Source: a virus
DNA length: 37,562 nt
IMG/VR virus record: IMGVR_UViG_3300034951_000027
Span: 1 to 37,562 of that record
Direction: 5' to 3' (one strand)
The first letter of the stretch is position 1, and each line of letters opens with the position of its first letter. Positions 14,731-23,034 of the stretch are shown piece after piece. Made by a program: the position numbers and the translations under genes. The notes beneath the pieces were generated by a model. The model saw only the letters and a program-made list of their open reading frames with translations, made no database searches and was not told the DNA's origin.

Positions 14731-16971
14731 ATGGCTACAATTTCCGAAACGGAACTACAAAGAAGGCTTAAGAGGCTTGAGTCTAGTAATGCAGGAACCA
14801 CAGGCTCGGCCTTGATTGTAAAGGTCGGGGATCACTATGAGTACGCCTCGGATTATATCTATGTAGCCTACGCCTCCAACATTACAAGTGCCACTAATGG
14901 AATCATAGCTAGTCAGGACGATGCTACCGACTTCCAACAGGAGCCTTTTGATGCACTTGGAGATCTTCTAAGTTTTAGAGGGTTCTACACATCTAGGTCA
15001 GTGTATGCTTCTGGTGATCCAACAGACTACACTTGGGGTGACGTATCTTTGATTCCTAGCTTCGCAACCTCTGAACGATACTATCATACCTCTTTTGGTT
15101 TATTGTCCGAAATAGGGGATCCTACGACCTCTGCGGGTACATGGACACTTGTGACAGCCAGCAGTGCAGTTCCAGGTGAAGCGGTATGGATTGCTGAAAG
15201 ATTTACTATTAATGATAATCCGTCAGCCTGGAGTATCTTTCCAGCAAGAGCTACAGATACAAGTCCAATGATCTTGTCTCTCGCTAAGTCAGGCTTTAAC
15301 CAGCCAACCTTAGGTGACGCAACGTGGATAGCTGATGTAATTATTGCAGCAACAGCGCACACCGGAAGGTCCTACTCAAACCAAAAAGAAATTGGTTATG
15401 GAACCGCTGTAGCTATTGATTATGATAATGGCAAGTTGTTTGGAGTCTTCCAGAGGAATGGCTCAGGTCAGGATGTATGGGTAACTCCCACTGACTTCAT
15501 TGATGGAGACTTGTTTGTAGACGGCACGATACTTGCTGACAAGCTTGTGGCTAATACAATTACTGCCGGACAGATAGCTGGTGATACAATCACAGCTAAT
15601 GAAATACTTGGCAACACGATCACAGCTGCCGAAATATTTGGTGGAACTATTACGACAGATCTTATTAATACCGACGGTATTAGCGCAAACAAGATTAATG
15701 TAAATGATAGTATCGCCTTTAATACAACCACAGGATCTACAAGCGATCCAGTTGGGCACTCCACAGGTCTTCAGTTTAACAAAACAGATCTTCACTCAGG
15801 TGTTGCGGGTGTCTTTCTAGGCACTCACAAAGAGTCTGACAACAGTGTTACTTCTGGTCTTCATATAGGTAACCTTACATCTTATGTAAAAATTACATCA
15901 GAGGATGATGGTTCTGGCAGTGGAGATAGTAATGTACTTCTGGCGAACACCAGGTTCCTATCAACCTCATTAACAAATGGAGTTTTGGAATACCTTTCAT
16001 CAACTACATCAAACACAAATGGCAAAAGAGTTGTTGACATAAGTTCGGTTACTGCGGGTACTACAATATCTTTCGATATTTACGGTGCGGGTGGCGGTGG
16101 TGCTTCAAATGAAGGAACCACAGGTTCAGTTGCGGATAGTGACTTAGTTACTTATAACGGCACTGCTGGATCTAACGGTAGCGCTTCCTCCGTTACTGTA
16201 AAAAACGGAACTACTATTGTTCAAAAAACTTATGACGGCACAAATCTAACAGACTCCGGAATATCCTCTGGAGGCTTGGGTGGTGCAACTGGTGGATCAG
16301 GATCGGCAACTGGAGCGGCTGGAACATCGTCTGCTGCTCCAGATCCAAACGCCGATGGTGGTGATGGCGCTGCTGGAGAAACTTCGACAACTCCTATAAT
16401 AGATATGGAAGGAGGTCTTGGAGGTGGAATACCTACTATACTGACAGGATCCTTTACCAAGGCCGCCAATGACACAACGATTGAGATAATTGTTGGTGAT
16501 GGTGGTAATGGGGGAGCGGGACATTCTGCTGCTGGTGCTTCTGCGAGAAGTGGAATAACAGGTAGCGTTGGCTACGTCAAGATAACAATTGCAAGCGCAG
16601 GTGCTGCAACAGAGATCTTTACAATATCCACTGACAAGGTTCAATCCGAGGTAGACGTTGTTGTAAACGGCAACGTAACAGCTGACGAGATAATCGACAG
16701 ATCTGATGTAAGACTTAAGACTGACATCTCTCCTATTAGGAATGCCTTAGAGATTGTTAAAGATCTCGAAGGTGTTGTATACACTAGAATAGATTCAGGC
16801 AAAAGAGAAGCTGGCGTTATCGCTCAGGATGTTGAAGAGGTTTTTCCTTATGTTGTATCTGAGAACTCAGACGGATACCTAGGCGTAGCTTATGGTAGAA
16901 TGGTCGGACTTCTTATTGAAGCAGTTAAAGACTTATCAAAACAAATAGAAGAACTTAAGAAAGGAGATTAG
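14731..16971 (+). CDS. Tail fibre with C-terminal S74-type intramolecular chaperone
   Basis: 746 aa, start after AAAGGAGTCCT. Middle region (about residues 263-316) carries short repeats of the type NTITAxxI separated by eight to twelve residues, typical of trimeric fibre shafts. A Gly/Ala/Ser-rich region follows (about residues 450-620). The last 90 residues are a peptidase S74 domain: RSDVRLKTDI, then GVIAQDV, VFPYVV and LLIEAVKDL. The catalytic Ser and Lys would be S658 and K663. This domain trimerises the fibre and then cuts itself off. It is probably the receptor-binding fibre. No endolysin-like domain is present. Confidence 0.85.
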   Translation: MATISETELQRRLKRLESSNAGTTGSALIVKVGDHYEYASDYIYVAYASNITSATNGIIASQDDATDFQQEPFDALGDLLSFRGFYTSRSVYASGDPTDYTWGDVSLIPSFATSERYYHTSFGLLSEIGDPTTSAGTWTLVTASSAVPGEAVWIAERFTINDNPSAWSIFPARATDTSPMILSLAKSGFNQPTLGDATWIADVIIAATAHTGRSYSNQKEIGYGTAVAIDYDNGKLFGVFQRNGSGQDVWVTPTDFIDGDLFVDGTILADKLVANTITAGQIAGDTITANEILGNTITAAEIFGGTITTDLINTDGISANKINVNDSIAFNTTTGSTSDPVGHSTGLQFNKTDLHSGVAGVFLGTHKESDNSVTSGLHIGNLTSYVKITSEDDGSGSGDSNVLLANTRFLSTSLTNGVLEYLSSTTSNTNGKRVVDISSVTAGTTISFDIYGAGGGGASNEGTTGSVADSDLVTYNGTAGSNGSASSVTVKNGTTIVQKTYDGTNLTDSGISSGGLGGATGGSGSATGAAGTSSAAPDPNADGGDGAAGETSTTPIIDMEGGLGGGIPTILTGSFTKAANDTTIEIIVGDGGNGGAGHSAAGASARSGITGSVGYVKITIASAGAATEIFTISTDKVQSEVDVVVNGNVTADEIIDRSDVRLKTDISPIRNALEIVKDLEGVVYTRIDSGKREAGVIAQDVEEVFPYVVSENSDGYLGVAYGRMVGLLIEAVKDLSKQIEELKKGD

Positions 16972-16972
16972 T

Positions 16973-18109
16973 ATGCCTTTACCATCAAGTGGTAAGATTA
17001 CTACACAAACATTTAGAGATTTCTTTGAAATCAGTTCGTCAACTCCAATCAGTAGTTCTGACTGGTATCGTGGTGGCCCTTACGTTAGGGCCAACTACCA
17101 GACTGGGAATGGTAATAGTTCCATTAACAATCAGGTACCTACAAGCGGAAGGATAACACTAAGCGATTTGTATGGTGTGTACAAGGTTGTCCCTGCTAGT
17201 AGTCTTACACCAGGTAACTCAACCGAACAAGACATAACACCAAATCCACCCAACTATCCTAACACCCCAGACGAACCAGCTGCACTTGGTGGTGATGGTA
17301 ATAATACCAATGTTGGCCCTCCAGATCCATGGGCTAACCCACCAAGCACAACAAATGCTACTAATCAGGGTAATGGACCAATGAACCCACCAAACAATGA
17401 TTACGGTGCGGGACCAGCTGGTGCCAATCAAGACCCGTATCAGAATACAGCCACCAATAACGTATCCAATGGTGGCACGGTTGGCTATCAGAACAGTCCG
17501 GACGCAGCACTGCCTCCAGCTCTTAGAGACCCTTATGCGGCCAACCAAAACCCTCCGACTGGAAACAACAACTATACCTTCTACACTCCTGGGAACACCA
17601 ATCCGGGCAATCCTAACCCAGGCAATCCTTCAGACCCGGGTCAGTTTGGAAATGGAGATTTAAACCCCGGAGGTAGTAATCCACCTGGAAATAACCCGGG
17701 AAATTGGACATATGCAGACCCAAAACCACCTGGAAACTACAACTACAATTCCTCCAACCAGGGCAATGGACCAATGAACCCACCAAACAATGACTATGGT
17801 GCGGGACCATCAGGAACCCTTCAGGATAGTTATACAAACAATGTCACTACCAATACATCTAACTTTGGTAATGCAGGATATCAAAACAGTCCGGATCTTG
17901 GCGGCGTACCGGGAACCCAAGACCCTTTCGCAAATCCCGTTAATACTAACAACCCTCCAAACGAGACGGCAACGCCACCGACATACCCAGATAGTAGTTT
18001 AGCTGGAGATGAGCCGGCGCCAATAGGTGACGGTAGTGACGCTACAGGGACCCCGGACGAAACAGGAGGCAACCCCTCTTACTATGTTAATCATGAGAAA
18101 CTTGTATGA
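16973..18109 (+). CDS. Pro/Asn/Gly-rich repeat virion appendage protein
   Basis: 378 aa, no Cys, AAGGAGATT before the start. The N-terminal 80 residues (LPSSGKITTQTF, SGRITLSDLYG) resemble the short beta-motif found at the start of many phage appendage proteins. From residue 90 on it is dominated by Pro, Asn, Gly and Thr, with collagen-like PGNPNPGNP tracts. Two copies of a block of about 65 residues share an identical NQGNGPMNPPNNDYGAGP segment. Such low-complexity, extended chains are likely exposed on the particle. Its stop overlaps the start of a 2-oxoglutarate oxygenase gene (ATGA), with a second oxygenase next; proline hydroxylation of this protein is a reasonable inference. Confidence 0.72.
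   Translation: MPLPSSGKITTQTFRDFFEISSSTPISSSDWYRGGPYVRANYQTGNGNSSINNQVPTSGRITLSDLYGVYKVVPASSLTPGNSTEQDITPNPPNYPNTPDEPAALGGDGNNTNVGPPDPWANPPSTTNATNQGNGPMNPPNNDYGAGPAGANQDPYQNTATNNVSNGGTVGYQNSPDAALPPALRDPYAANQNPPTGNNNYTFYTPGNTNPGNPNPGNPSDPGQFGNGDLNPGGSNPPGNNPGNWTYADPKPPGNYNYNSSNQGNGPMNPPNNDYGAGPSGTLQDSYTNNVTTNTSNFGNAGYQNSPDLGGVPGTQDPFANPVNTNNPPNETATPPTYPDSSLAGDEPAPIGDGSDATGTPDETGGNPSYYVNHEKLV
17363..17557 (+). repeat. Intragenic repeat, copy A (Pro/Asn-rich block)
   Basis: First copy of a repeat of about 195-205 bases inside the Pro-rich virion gene. It begins with the codons for NQGNGPMNPPNNDYGAGP and ends near ANQNPP. It matches copy B at 17756-17962 most closely over the first 55 bases and again around GYQNSPD. 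Confidence 0.8.
17756..17962 (+). repeat. Intragenic repeat, copy B (Pro/Asn-rich block)
   Basis: Second copy of the block described at 17363-17557. The opening 18 residues are identical between copies, later parts diverge but keep the order YxNN-TxN-GYQNSPD-DPxAN-NPP. The boundaries are approximate because they were read by eye. Confidence 0.78.
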
Positions 18110-18687
18110 ATATACCAGCACACAACCCAAGCGCCTCTACAGCCTGTCACTACAGTGGCGGGTTTACTGAAGATGAGCTTGAGGAGCTTGATAAGTATCT
18201 AAACTCTCTGATGACTTTCAAGGCGGAGGTTGGAGACATAAAAGGACCTGCGCCTGTAAAGACAAGGGTGAGTGACGTTGCCTTTTTTAAGCCAGAAGAG
18301 CTTCCATGGTTCTCTGTGCGTATGCACGGGATTATTGACAAGATCAATAAGGATTGGTTCAAGGTTAATATAGATCATATAGGTGAGGGCTATCAGTACA
18401 CGGAGTATCATGCAACAGAGGGTGGTCACTACAACTGGCACGTAGACTCTCACAATACTTTTACCGAGACAACTAGAAAGTTATCTATGATTCTCGCCCT
18501 TAATGATTATAAGGATTATAAGGGTGGTGAGTTTAAGGAGCGCCTAGGTGGAGGCACAAAGACTTGGAAACTAAATCGTGGTGACATTCTAGTAATACCT
18601 AGTTATGCTTTGCACAAAGTAACAAGGGTATCTAAAGGAACTAGAAAATCTATAATCTGCTGGGTCAGTGGACCGCAATATATATAA
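18106..18687 (+). CDS. Fe(II)/2-oxoglutarate oxygenase 1 (prolyl-hydroxylase-like)
   Basis: 193 aa. The double-stranded beta-helix motifs are clear: YTEYHATEGGHYNWHVDSH with iron ligands H112 and D114, RKLSMILALN, GGEF, RGDILVIPSYALHKV with distal ligand H170, and R180 with S182 to bind 2-oxoglutarate. This is the prolyl-4-hydroxylase/PiuC-like superfamily that hydroxylates protein side chains using O2. The start overlaps the stop of the Pro-rich repeat protein (ATGA), so the two are translationally coupled. That physical link suggests the Pro-rich protein as its substrate (inference). Complete; no key residue missing. Confidence 0.85.
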   Translation: MNIPAHNPSASTACHYSGGFTEDELEELDKYLNSLMTFKAEVGDIKGPAPVKTRVSDVAFFKPEELPWFSVRMHGIIDKINKDWFKVNIDHIGEGYQYTEYHATEGGHYNWHVDSHNTFTETTRKLSMILALNDYKDYKGGEFKERLGGGTKTWKLNRGDILVIPSYALHKVTRVSKGTRKSIICWVSGPQYI

Positions 18688-18696
18688 GGATGAGAG

Positions 18697-19383
18697 ATGA
18701 GTGATCTTGATTTAAGAAAGATGAAAGACCCATTTGTTAAGGCAAACATAAACACTAGCTTCATAGCGTGTTATGACGGGGCATTCTCAGACAAGTTTTG
18801 TGATGATACTGTAGCATTGTTCCATCACCTTCAGAGTAAGTATGGAGATCAACATCCTGATGAAAACGACAACCCTATGGTTAACCATAAGTTTAATAGC
18901 GTCGGCCACAGGAAGGACAATTCAAGGTTCTTCCAGCAGATAGCTAACGAGTGGGACGAGGAAGATAGACAGGATAACATTAGGTTGTGTAAAACATTCT
19001 ATGACGGTATAGATGAGTACTTGCAAAAGTACATAAAGTCCATAGGTAAAAGTCTTGGTAAGCTTGAAGCAGATTGTTTTAAGGTTCATCACTACCCACC
19101 AGGCGGACACTTCTCGATCTTCCATCACGAACATAGTGGTGAGAATGACAGGTACAAAAGTAGAGTTCTAGTGTACATGGTGTACCTAGGTGAGGACATT
19201 CATAATGGCGAAGGGACAACTGAGTTTATTTATCAGGGCATCCACGTCAAACCAAAGAAAGGTAGGTTAGTAATATTCCCTGCAGATTTCACACATACCC
19301 ATAGAGGTAATCCAACATACCAGCAAGAGAAGTACATTGCTACTGGCTGGTGGTTAACGGAAGGATCTAACGGAGTTTATTAA
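18697..19383 (+). CDS. Fe(II)/2-oxoglutarate oxygenase 2 (HxE variant)
   Basis: 228 aa, start after AAGGATGAGAG. Core motifs are HHYPPGGHFSIFHHEHSGE, where H143-x-E145 would replace the usual HxD, then SRVLVYMVYLGED, GEGTTEF, KGRLVIFPADFTHTHRG with distal H200, and EKYIATGWW. The HxE carboxylate and the FTHTHRG segment are typical of a phage-enriched group of 2OG oxygenases. The substrate is not known; adjacency to oxygenase 1 and the Pro-rich protein suggests the same target or a second site. It ends in TAATG overlap with the next gene. Confidence 0.82.
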   Translation: MSDLDLRKMKDPFVKANINTSFIACYDGAFSDKFCDDTVALFHHLQSKYGDQHPDENDNPMVNHKFNSVGHRKDNSRFFQQIANEWDEEDRQDNIRLCKTFYDGIDEYLQKYIKSIGKSLGKLEADCFKVHHYPPGGHFSIFHHEHSGENDRYKSRVLVYMVYLGEDIHNGEGTTEFIYQGIHVKPKKGRLVIFPADFTHTHRGNPTYQQEKYIATGWWLTEGSNGVY

Positions 19384-19823
19384 TGTCCTATACAATAAGA
19401 CGCCTGCCAGTGGAAGAAGCACTGAGCAGGTACAACGAGTTCAGAGAGCATATAGAGAAGGCTCTAAAGTACAGCAGCGGCGAGTGGACAGCAGTTCAGA
19501 TAATGCAAAGCGTTATCACAGAGCCTGGTATATTTCACATATGGGAAGTCTTAAAGGACAATTGCCCAGTCGCCTTTGGCACAACTAAATACTTACAGTA
19601 TCACAACTTCACAGCAATGCACGTTATGACATTGGCTGGGGATACTGGTGGAGATATTGTAGAGTGGTCTAAAATATTTGAAGAAGAAATGAAGAAGCAC
19701 CCAGAGATTGACTGTCTAGAACTGTCAGGTCGTAGGGGTTTCGTAAAACAATTAGAGAAAGCAGGGTGGACCGAGAGGTACACGACCATGCGTAAATCAC
19801 TTAAGGAGATGTTAAATGTCTGA
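19383..19823 (+). CDS. GNAT-like protein, T7 gp13-type internal virion protein
   Basis: 146 aa, overlapping the oxygenase stop (TAATG). The C-terminal pattern CLELSGRRGFVKQLEKAGW, followed by a short strand TMRKSL, is that of the acetyltransferase-like (GNAT) fold found in T7 gp13-type proteins, which are small virion or assembly proteins of podoviruses. The acetyl-CoA loop (Q/RxxGxG/A) is not evident, so an active acetyltransferase is doubtful. Placed just before internal virion protein genes, as in T7-like phages. Confidence 0.58.
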   Translation: MSYTIRRLPVEEALSRYNEFREHIEKALKYSSGEWTAVQIMQSVITEPGIFHIWEVLKDNCPVAFGTTKYLQYHNFTAMHVMTLAGDTGGDIVEWSKIFEEEMKKHPEIDCLELSGRRGFVKQLEKAGWTERYTTMRKSLKEMLNV

Positions 19824-20409
19824 GACAGTTACCACACAATCCGGCTATGGTACGGAATTTAAAGATCAACAACTAGATATACTTGGACAAGCACAGAACC
19901 TCCACAAGACAGGGCAACTTGGTCAAGTAGCAGGGTTCACAGATGCTCAATTACAAGGCCAACAGGCTGGCATGAATGCTGCCAATACACAGGTAAACCT
20001 TGAAGGCCAGCTTGCTGGTATGGCAGGTCAGACAGATCTGTCAGGTATGAGGCAGGGCGCTTTACAACAAGCCCAACAACAGTTAGGTTTGAACTCAGCT
20101 GCAGCCGGTAGATACAATCAGCTCGGCGGCTCAAGAGGTTTTGTAAATGAACAAAGCATAGCTAATAATTTAGCTGGAACGTTTGGTCAGATAGATCTTC
20201 AGCAACAGCAAATGGATTTAACAAGTACACAGCAGGCGCTTGACGCTCAAGGTACTGGCGCATCATCTATGGCAGCAATAGGACAAGGACAGCAAAAGCA
20301 AAACCAAAATATTGCTGACTCTTCTTATGCTGGTCTTACACAACTTGGTGAAATGTTTACTAGCATTGCTGATAAATCAACGTCCGCAACAAGGACTAAG
20401 GGGAAGTAG
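19816..20409 (+). CDS. Internal virion protein, T7 gp14-like
   Basis: 197 aa, overlapping the preceding gene by 8 bases with AAGGAG upstream. It is Gln, Ala and Gly rich, with a long helical low-complexity middle (QQAQQQLGLNSAAAGRYNQLG) and the segment GGSRGFVNEQSIANNLAGTFG. Such a composition is typical of the small ejection protein of podoviruses (T7 gp14-type), which enters the outer membrane on DNA injection. Assignment is by composition and gene order. Confidence 0.55.
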   Translation: MSETVTTQSGYGTEFKDQQLDILGQAQNLHKTGQLGQVAGFTDAQLQGQQAGMNAANTQVNLEGQLAGMAGQTDLSGMRQGALQQAQQQLGLNSAAAGRYNQLGGSRGFVNEQSIANNLAGTFGQIDLQQQQMDLTSTQQALDAQGTGASSMAAIGQGQQKQNQNIADSSYAGLTQLGEMFTSIADKSTSATRTKGK

Positions 20410-20841
20410 ATGTCAAGTAATAATATTTGGGAAGACGAAGAGAATCCATTCATGCCGACACAGGTTGCATCAGCAATTCAAATGGGCGCCACTCAAGCTC
20501 CAGAGCAGGGTATACCCTTCTCTCAAGGAGGCGGTGGTGGGATGTCATTCGGTGGTCAGCCAAAACCCAAGCCCCTTGACACAAGTCGAGGTGACTACGG
20601 TCTTAATACAATATGGGACTCAGGCAGAACCATTGCAGAATCTCACGCCTTTTCAGACGCAAGAGCGGCCGAGACAGCAACAAGTAGGCAACATCAATTT
20701 GATATTAATACATACTCAGACCCTATGGCTAGACGACAAGGACGAGGAAGGTACTATATGAATCCCGGAGAGACTTACGCTCAGTCACCAGGACACACAT
20801 CCTCTTGGGCTGGCAACGGTATGCCACCATCTATGAGATAA
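20410..20841 (+). CDS. Hypothetical virion protein, 143 aa
   Basis: Starts directly after the previous stop with AGGGGAAG upstream. It is hydrophilic, with Gly-rich (GGGGGMSFGG) and Pro/Lys (QPKPKPLD) segments, an Ala-rich helix (AFSDARAAETATSRQHQFD), and no Cys. I do not recognise a family. It lies in the run of virion genes and is likely structural. Confidence 0.65.
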   Translation: MSSNNIWEDEENPFMPTQVASAIQMGATQAPEQGIPFSQGGGGGMSFGGQPKPKPLDTSRGDYGLNTIWDSGRTIAESHAFSDARAAETATSRQHQFDINTYSDPMARRQGRGRYYMNPGETYAQSPGHTSSWAGNGMPPSMR

Positions 20842-20850
20842 GGAGAGTTC

Positions 20851-22047
20851 ATGTCAATTTTTGAAGACACCTCAGGGTGGCTAAAGGAAACACTTGGCTT
20901 TGATGGCGACATCAATGTCGAGGGCAACAAGATCAACTACACTGAAGACGGTGCCAGTATCGGGTATAACGGTGACACACTTGATCTTGATTACAAAGAC
21001 AAGTTTGGCATTGACAGTAACAACAGATCTTATATTAACTTTGACGGCGGAACATTGTCAAACGATCCGGAGTACGGCCCTCGATTAGACATGGGAGGGT
21101 TTGACGGAAACTTTACGCTAGATAAGGATGCGCTTAGTTATAGTCCCAACGGTTTTGACGGGATCGGAGCGAGCGCTTCCATTGACAAATGGGGAGATGT
21201 AAGTCTTGAAGGGGACGTTCTCAAGAACACCCAGATAGATAAAGCTTTAAATCAAGGGTTGGATGCTGCGACTCAATCGTTTGACAACAAGGTTCTAGAT
21301 AATCAGTTTACGACAAGCGCTGATATTAATACATCCAGTCTTGGACGTGCTGCTCTTGGACAAGGAACCTTTGATGACGTAATTAAAGCGAGGATAGTAT
21401 CCAATGATACCGATCAAATAGGATGGGGAATGAAAGGCCCCGTCATAGGCGGCCAAGATCTTTACAGTGCTGCTGGATCAATGTATAACCAGGTTGCGAC
21501 AGGCCTTACAGAGAACAAGAACATGCCAGAGTGGTATAACTACCTTTACAACAAAGGTATTAAACCAATAATGAATGAGTTGGCGGATTCAGAAGACCTT
21601 AGTTCTTATGTTTCAGGTGTACAGTTTGGTGACGACACTAATAACGTACAACTTAATAACGGGAACGCATCTTACAATTACAACCAGGGCGGCAAGTCTT
21701 TAACACTAGACCCATACGGTATTGACTTCGCCAGTCCAGACCTTTCATTTAATAGTGACGGAGCATTTAAGTATAGTGATGGTGACACCTCTATAAGTAA
21801 TAATGGAATACAGATTGGAGACTTAAACCTTAACAAGGGTGGGGGCTTCTCCTATGGAAGCGAAAACAATCTTCAACTTTCTGACGAAGGTCTTAAGTAT
21901 GGACCATTCGGCAAGGGATCTACCAATAAAAATGTTTGGCAAGAAGGGGACTTTGTTGACCTAACACTAGATACAAACAGTTATTTCCAAAACCATTCTG
22001 AAGCAGAGTTAAGAGCTATGCTATCAGATGTCTTTGGAAGTTTATAA
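20851..22047 (+). CDS. Beta-repeat virion protein, 398 aa
   Basis: Start after AAGGAGAGTTC. Both the N-terminal part (about residues 15-120) and the C-terminal part (about 250-370) are made of short alternating units of the kind DGxxIxYNGDTLDLDY and GxSLTLDPYGIDFASPDLSF, rich in Asp, Asn, Gly and Tyr. This looks like a beta-solenoid or stacked beta-hairpins. The middle (about 125-245) is less repetitive and perhaps helical. No Cys or membrane segments. I do not recognise the family; the context implies a virion component. Confidence 0.68.
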   Translation: MSIFEDTSGWLKETLGFDGDINVEGNKINYTEDGASIGYNGDTLDLDYKDKFGIDSNNRSYINFDGGTLSNDPEYGPRLDMGGFDGNFTLDKDALSYSPNGFDGIGASASIDKWGDVSLEGDVLKNTQIDKALNQGLDAATQSFDNKVLDNQFTTSADINTSSLGRAALGQGTFDDVIKARIVSNDTDQIGWGMKGPVIGGQDLYSAAGSMYNQVATGLTENKNMPEWYNYLYNKGIKPIMNELADSEDLSSYVSGVQFGDDTNNVQLNNGNASYNYNQGGKSLTLDPYGIDFASPDLSFNSDGAFKYSDGDTSISNNGIQIGDLNLNKGGGFSYGSENNLQLSDEGLKYGPFGKGSTNKNVWQEGDFVDLTLDTNSYFQNHSEAELRAMLSDVFGSL

Positions 22048-22064
22048 AATACCAGGAGCAAACA

Positions 22065-22607
22065 ATGAGTTATTCACAAAGACCGTGGGAAGTCCCACTA
22101 AACCAAAGACAAGAAAGCGTATGGAGAGCACCTCAAGTTAATACAGACCTTAACTCTGTACTTGCAACCAATCAAAGTCAACCGAGCCGAGTACAGCAGT
22201 TGGACCTTAGACCTCCATCCTTAGAGGAGTCATACAATAATGTATCTCAATCTAATTTTGGTAAGATTCAAGCCAATGAAGACAAAGGTCCTGCGTCAGA
22301 GCTTTGGTCAGGCATTAGGCAAATCAACCCAGAGATAAATGATGAACTCTCTTCTTGGGCAAAAAACTTTATCGTTCACAACAACGGCCAGACACCGACA
22401 GTTATGAATGTTATGAAAAGAGGTGGCCTTTCATTAGGTTTAGCTGCTGCGTGGCTTGAAAACTACAAAAACGGCGGTGGAAGAGCTGGTGGTCAAAAGA
22501 CGTTTAACATTCCTGGTACAGATGGCAATGTTCAAGGTGTGCTTGGGATTGGTCATGAGGTTGAAAATGGCTGGGACGCTAGGTTTGACGTTAACTACCC
22601 AATATAA
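22065..22607 (+). CDS. Hypothetical virion protein, 180 aa
   Basis: Start after CCAGGAGCAAAC. The N-terminal 75 residues are polar and rich in Gln, Asn, Ser and Pro. Residues 85-140 (ELWSGIRQINPEINDELSSWAKNF, split by short loops, then VMNVMKRGGLSLGLAAAWLENY) look like a small helical domain with Gly-rich turns. The C-terminus (GIGHEVENGWDARFDV) ends on a strand. I do not see muramidase catalytic motifs. Structural role likely from context. Confidence 0.66.
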   Translation: MSYSQRPWEVPLNQRQESVWRAPQVNTDLNSVLATNQSQPSRVQQLDLRPPSLEESYNNVSQSNFGKIQANEDKGPASELWSGIRQINPEINDELSSWAKNFIVHNNGQTPTVMNVMKRGGLSLGLAAAWLENYKNGGGRAGGQKTFNIPGTDGNVQGVLGIGHEVENGWDARFDVNYPI

Positions 22608-22622
22608 ATTTAAGGAGAAACT

Positions 22623-23021
22623 ATGGCAATAAATCCACAAAGCTTTTTACCAGGCTCTGGTGTTGAGAACGGTAAGCTCTATCCAATAGCATCTCCAGGT
22701 ACATTTTCTCCTGGTGCTGATGAGGGTGGTCTTGGCGGAGCAGCTGTTGAAGCACTCAGTAATTTATTTGACCTGTACGGAGGAGACTCTTCAGATGAAG
22801 AGGTTGCTGCTGCAGAAAAAGTACTAAGAATGGATGCGCTTGCAGAAGGACTTGTTAAACAAGGCGATGCAAGAAACGTACCTCCATCAAGAAGAACGGA
22901 CACTGGACTTAAGAACTCTTACTTTGATAATGTAAACGAGCTTCTACCCCCTGTTCAGAAAACCCTTGAAGGTAGAACCGATGAGGCTTCAGGCTGGTTA
23001 AGTAAACTATGGCCTTTTTAG
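22623..23021 (+). CDS. Hypothetical virion protein, 132 aa
   Basis: Start after AAGGAGAAACT. Small acidic protein. The N-terminus is Gly/Pro/Ser-rich (FLPGSGVENGKLYPIASPG), the middle is helical and acidic (AAVEALSNLFDLYGG, then SDEEVAAAEKVLRM), and the C-terminus ends in WLSKLWPF, which may insert in a membrane or pack on a partner. Not recognised; probably part of the internal virion set. Confidence 0.64.
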   Translation: MAINPQSFLPGSGVENGKLYPIASPGTFSPGADEGGLGGAAVEALSNLFDLYGGDSSDEEVAAAEKVLRMDALAEGLVKQGDARNVPPSRRTDTGLKNSYFDNVNELLPPVQKTLEGRTDEASGWLSKLWPF

Positions 23022-23034
23022 TAACAGGAGACTT

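Noticed and set aside
17363-17962. Repeats that could be mistaken for a CRISPR array
   Set aside because: Only two copies, in frame inside a coding gene, with coding divergence and no spacers or cas genes.
19383-19823. Active acetyltransferase
   Set aside because: The GNAT fold is suggested, but the acetyl-CoA binding loop is not visible; a structural T7 gp13-like role is more likely.
22065-22607. Lysozyme or endolysin
   Set aside because: No catalytic Glu/Asp arrangement or known muramidase motif could be seen.
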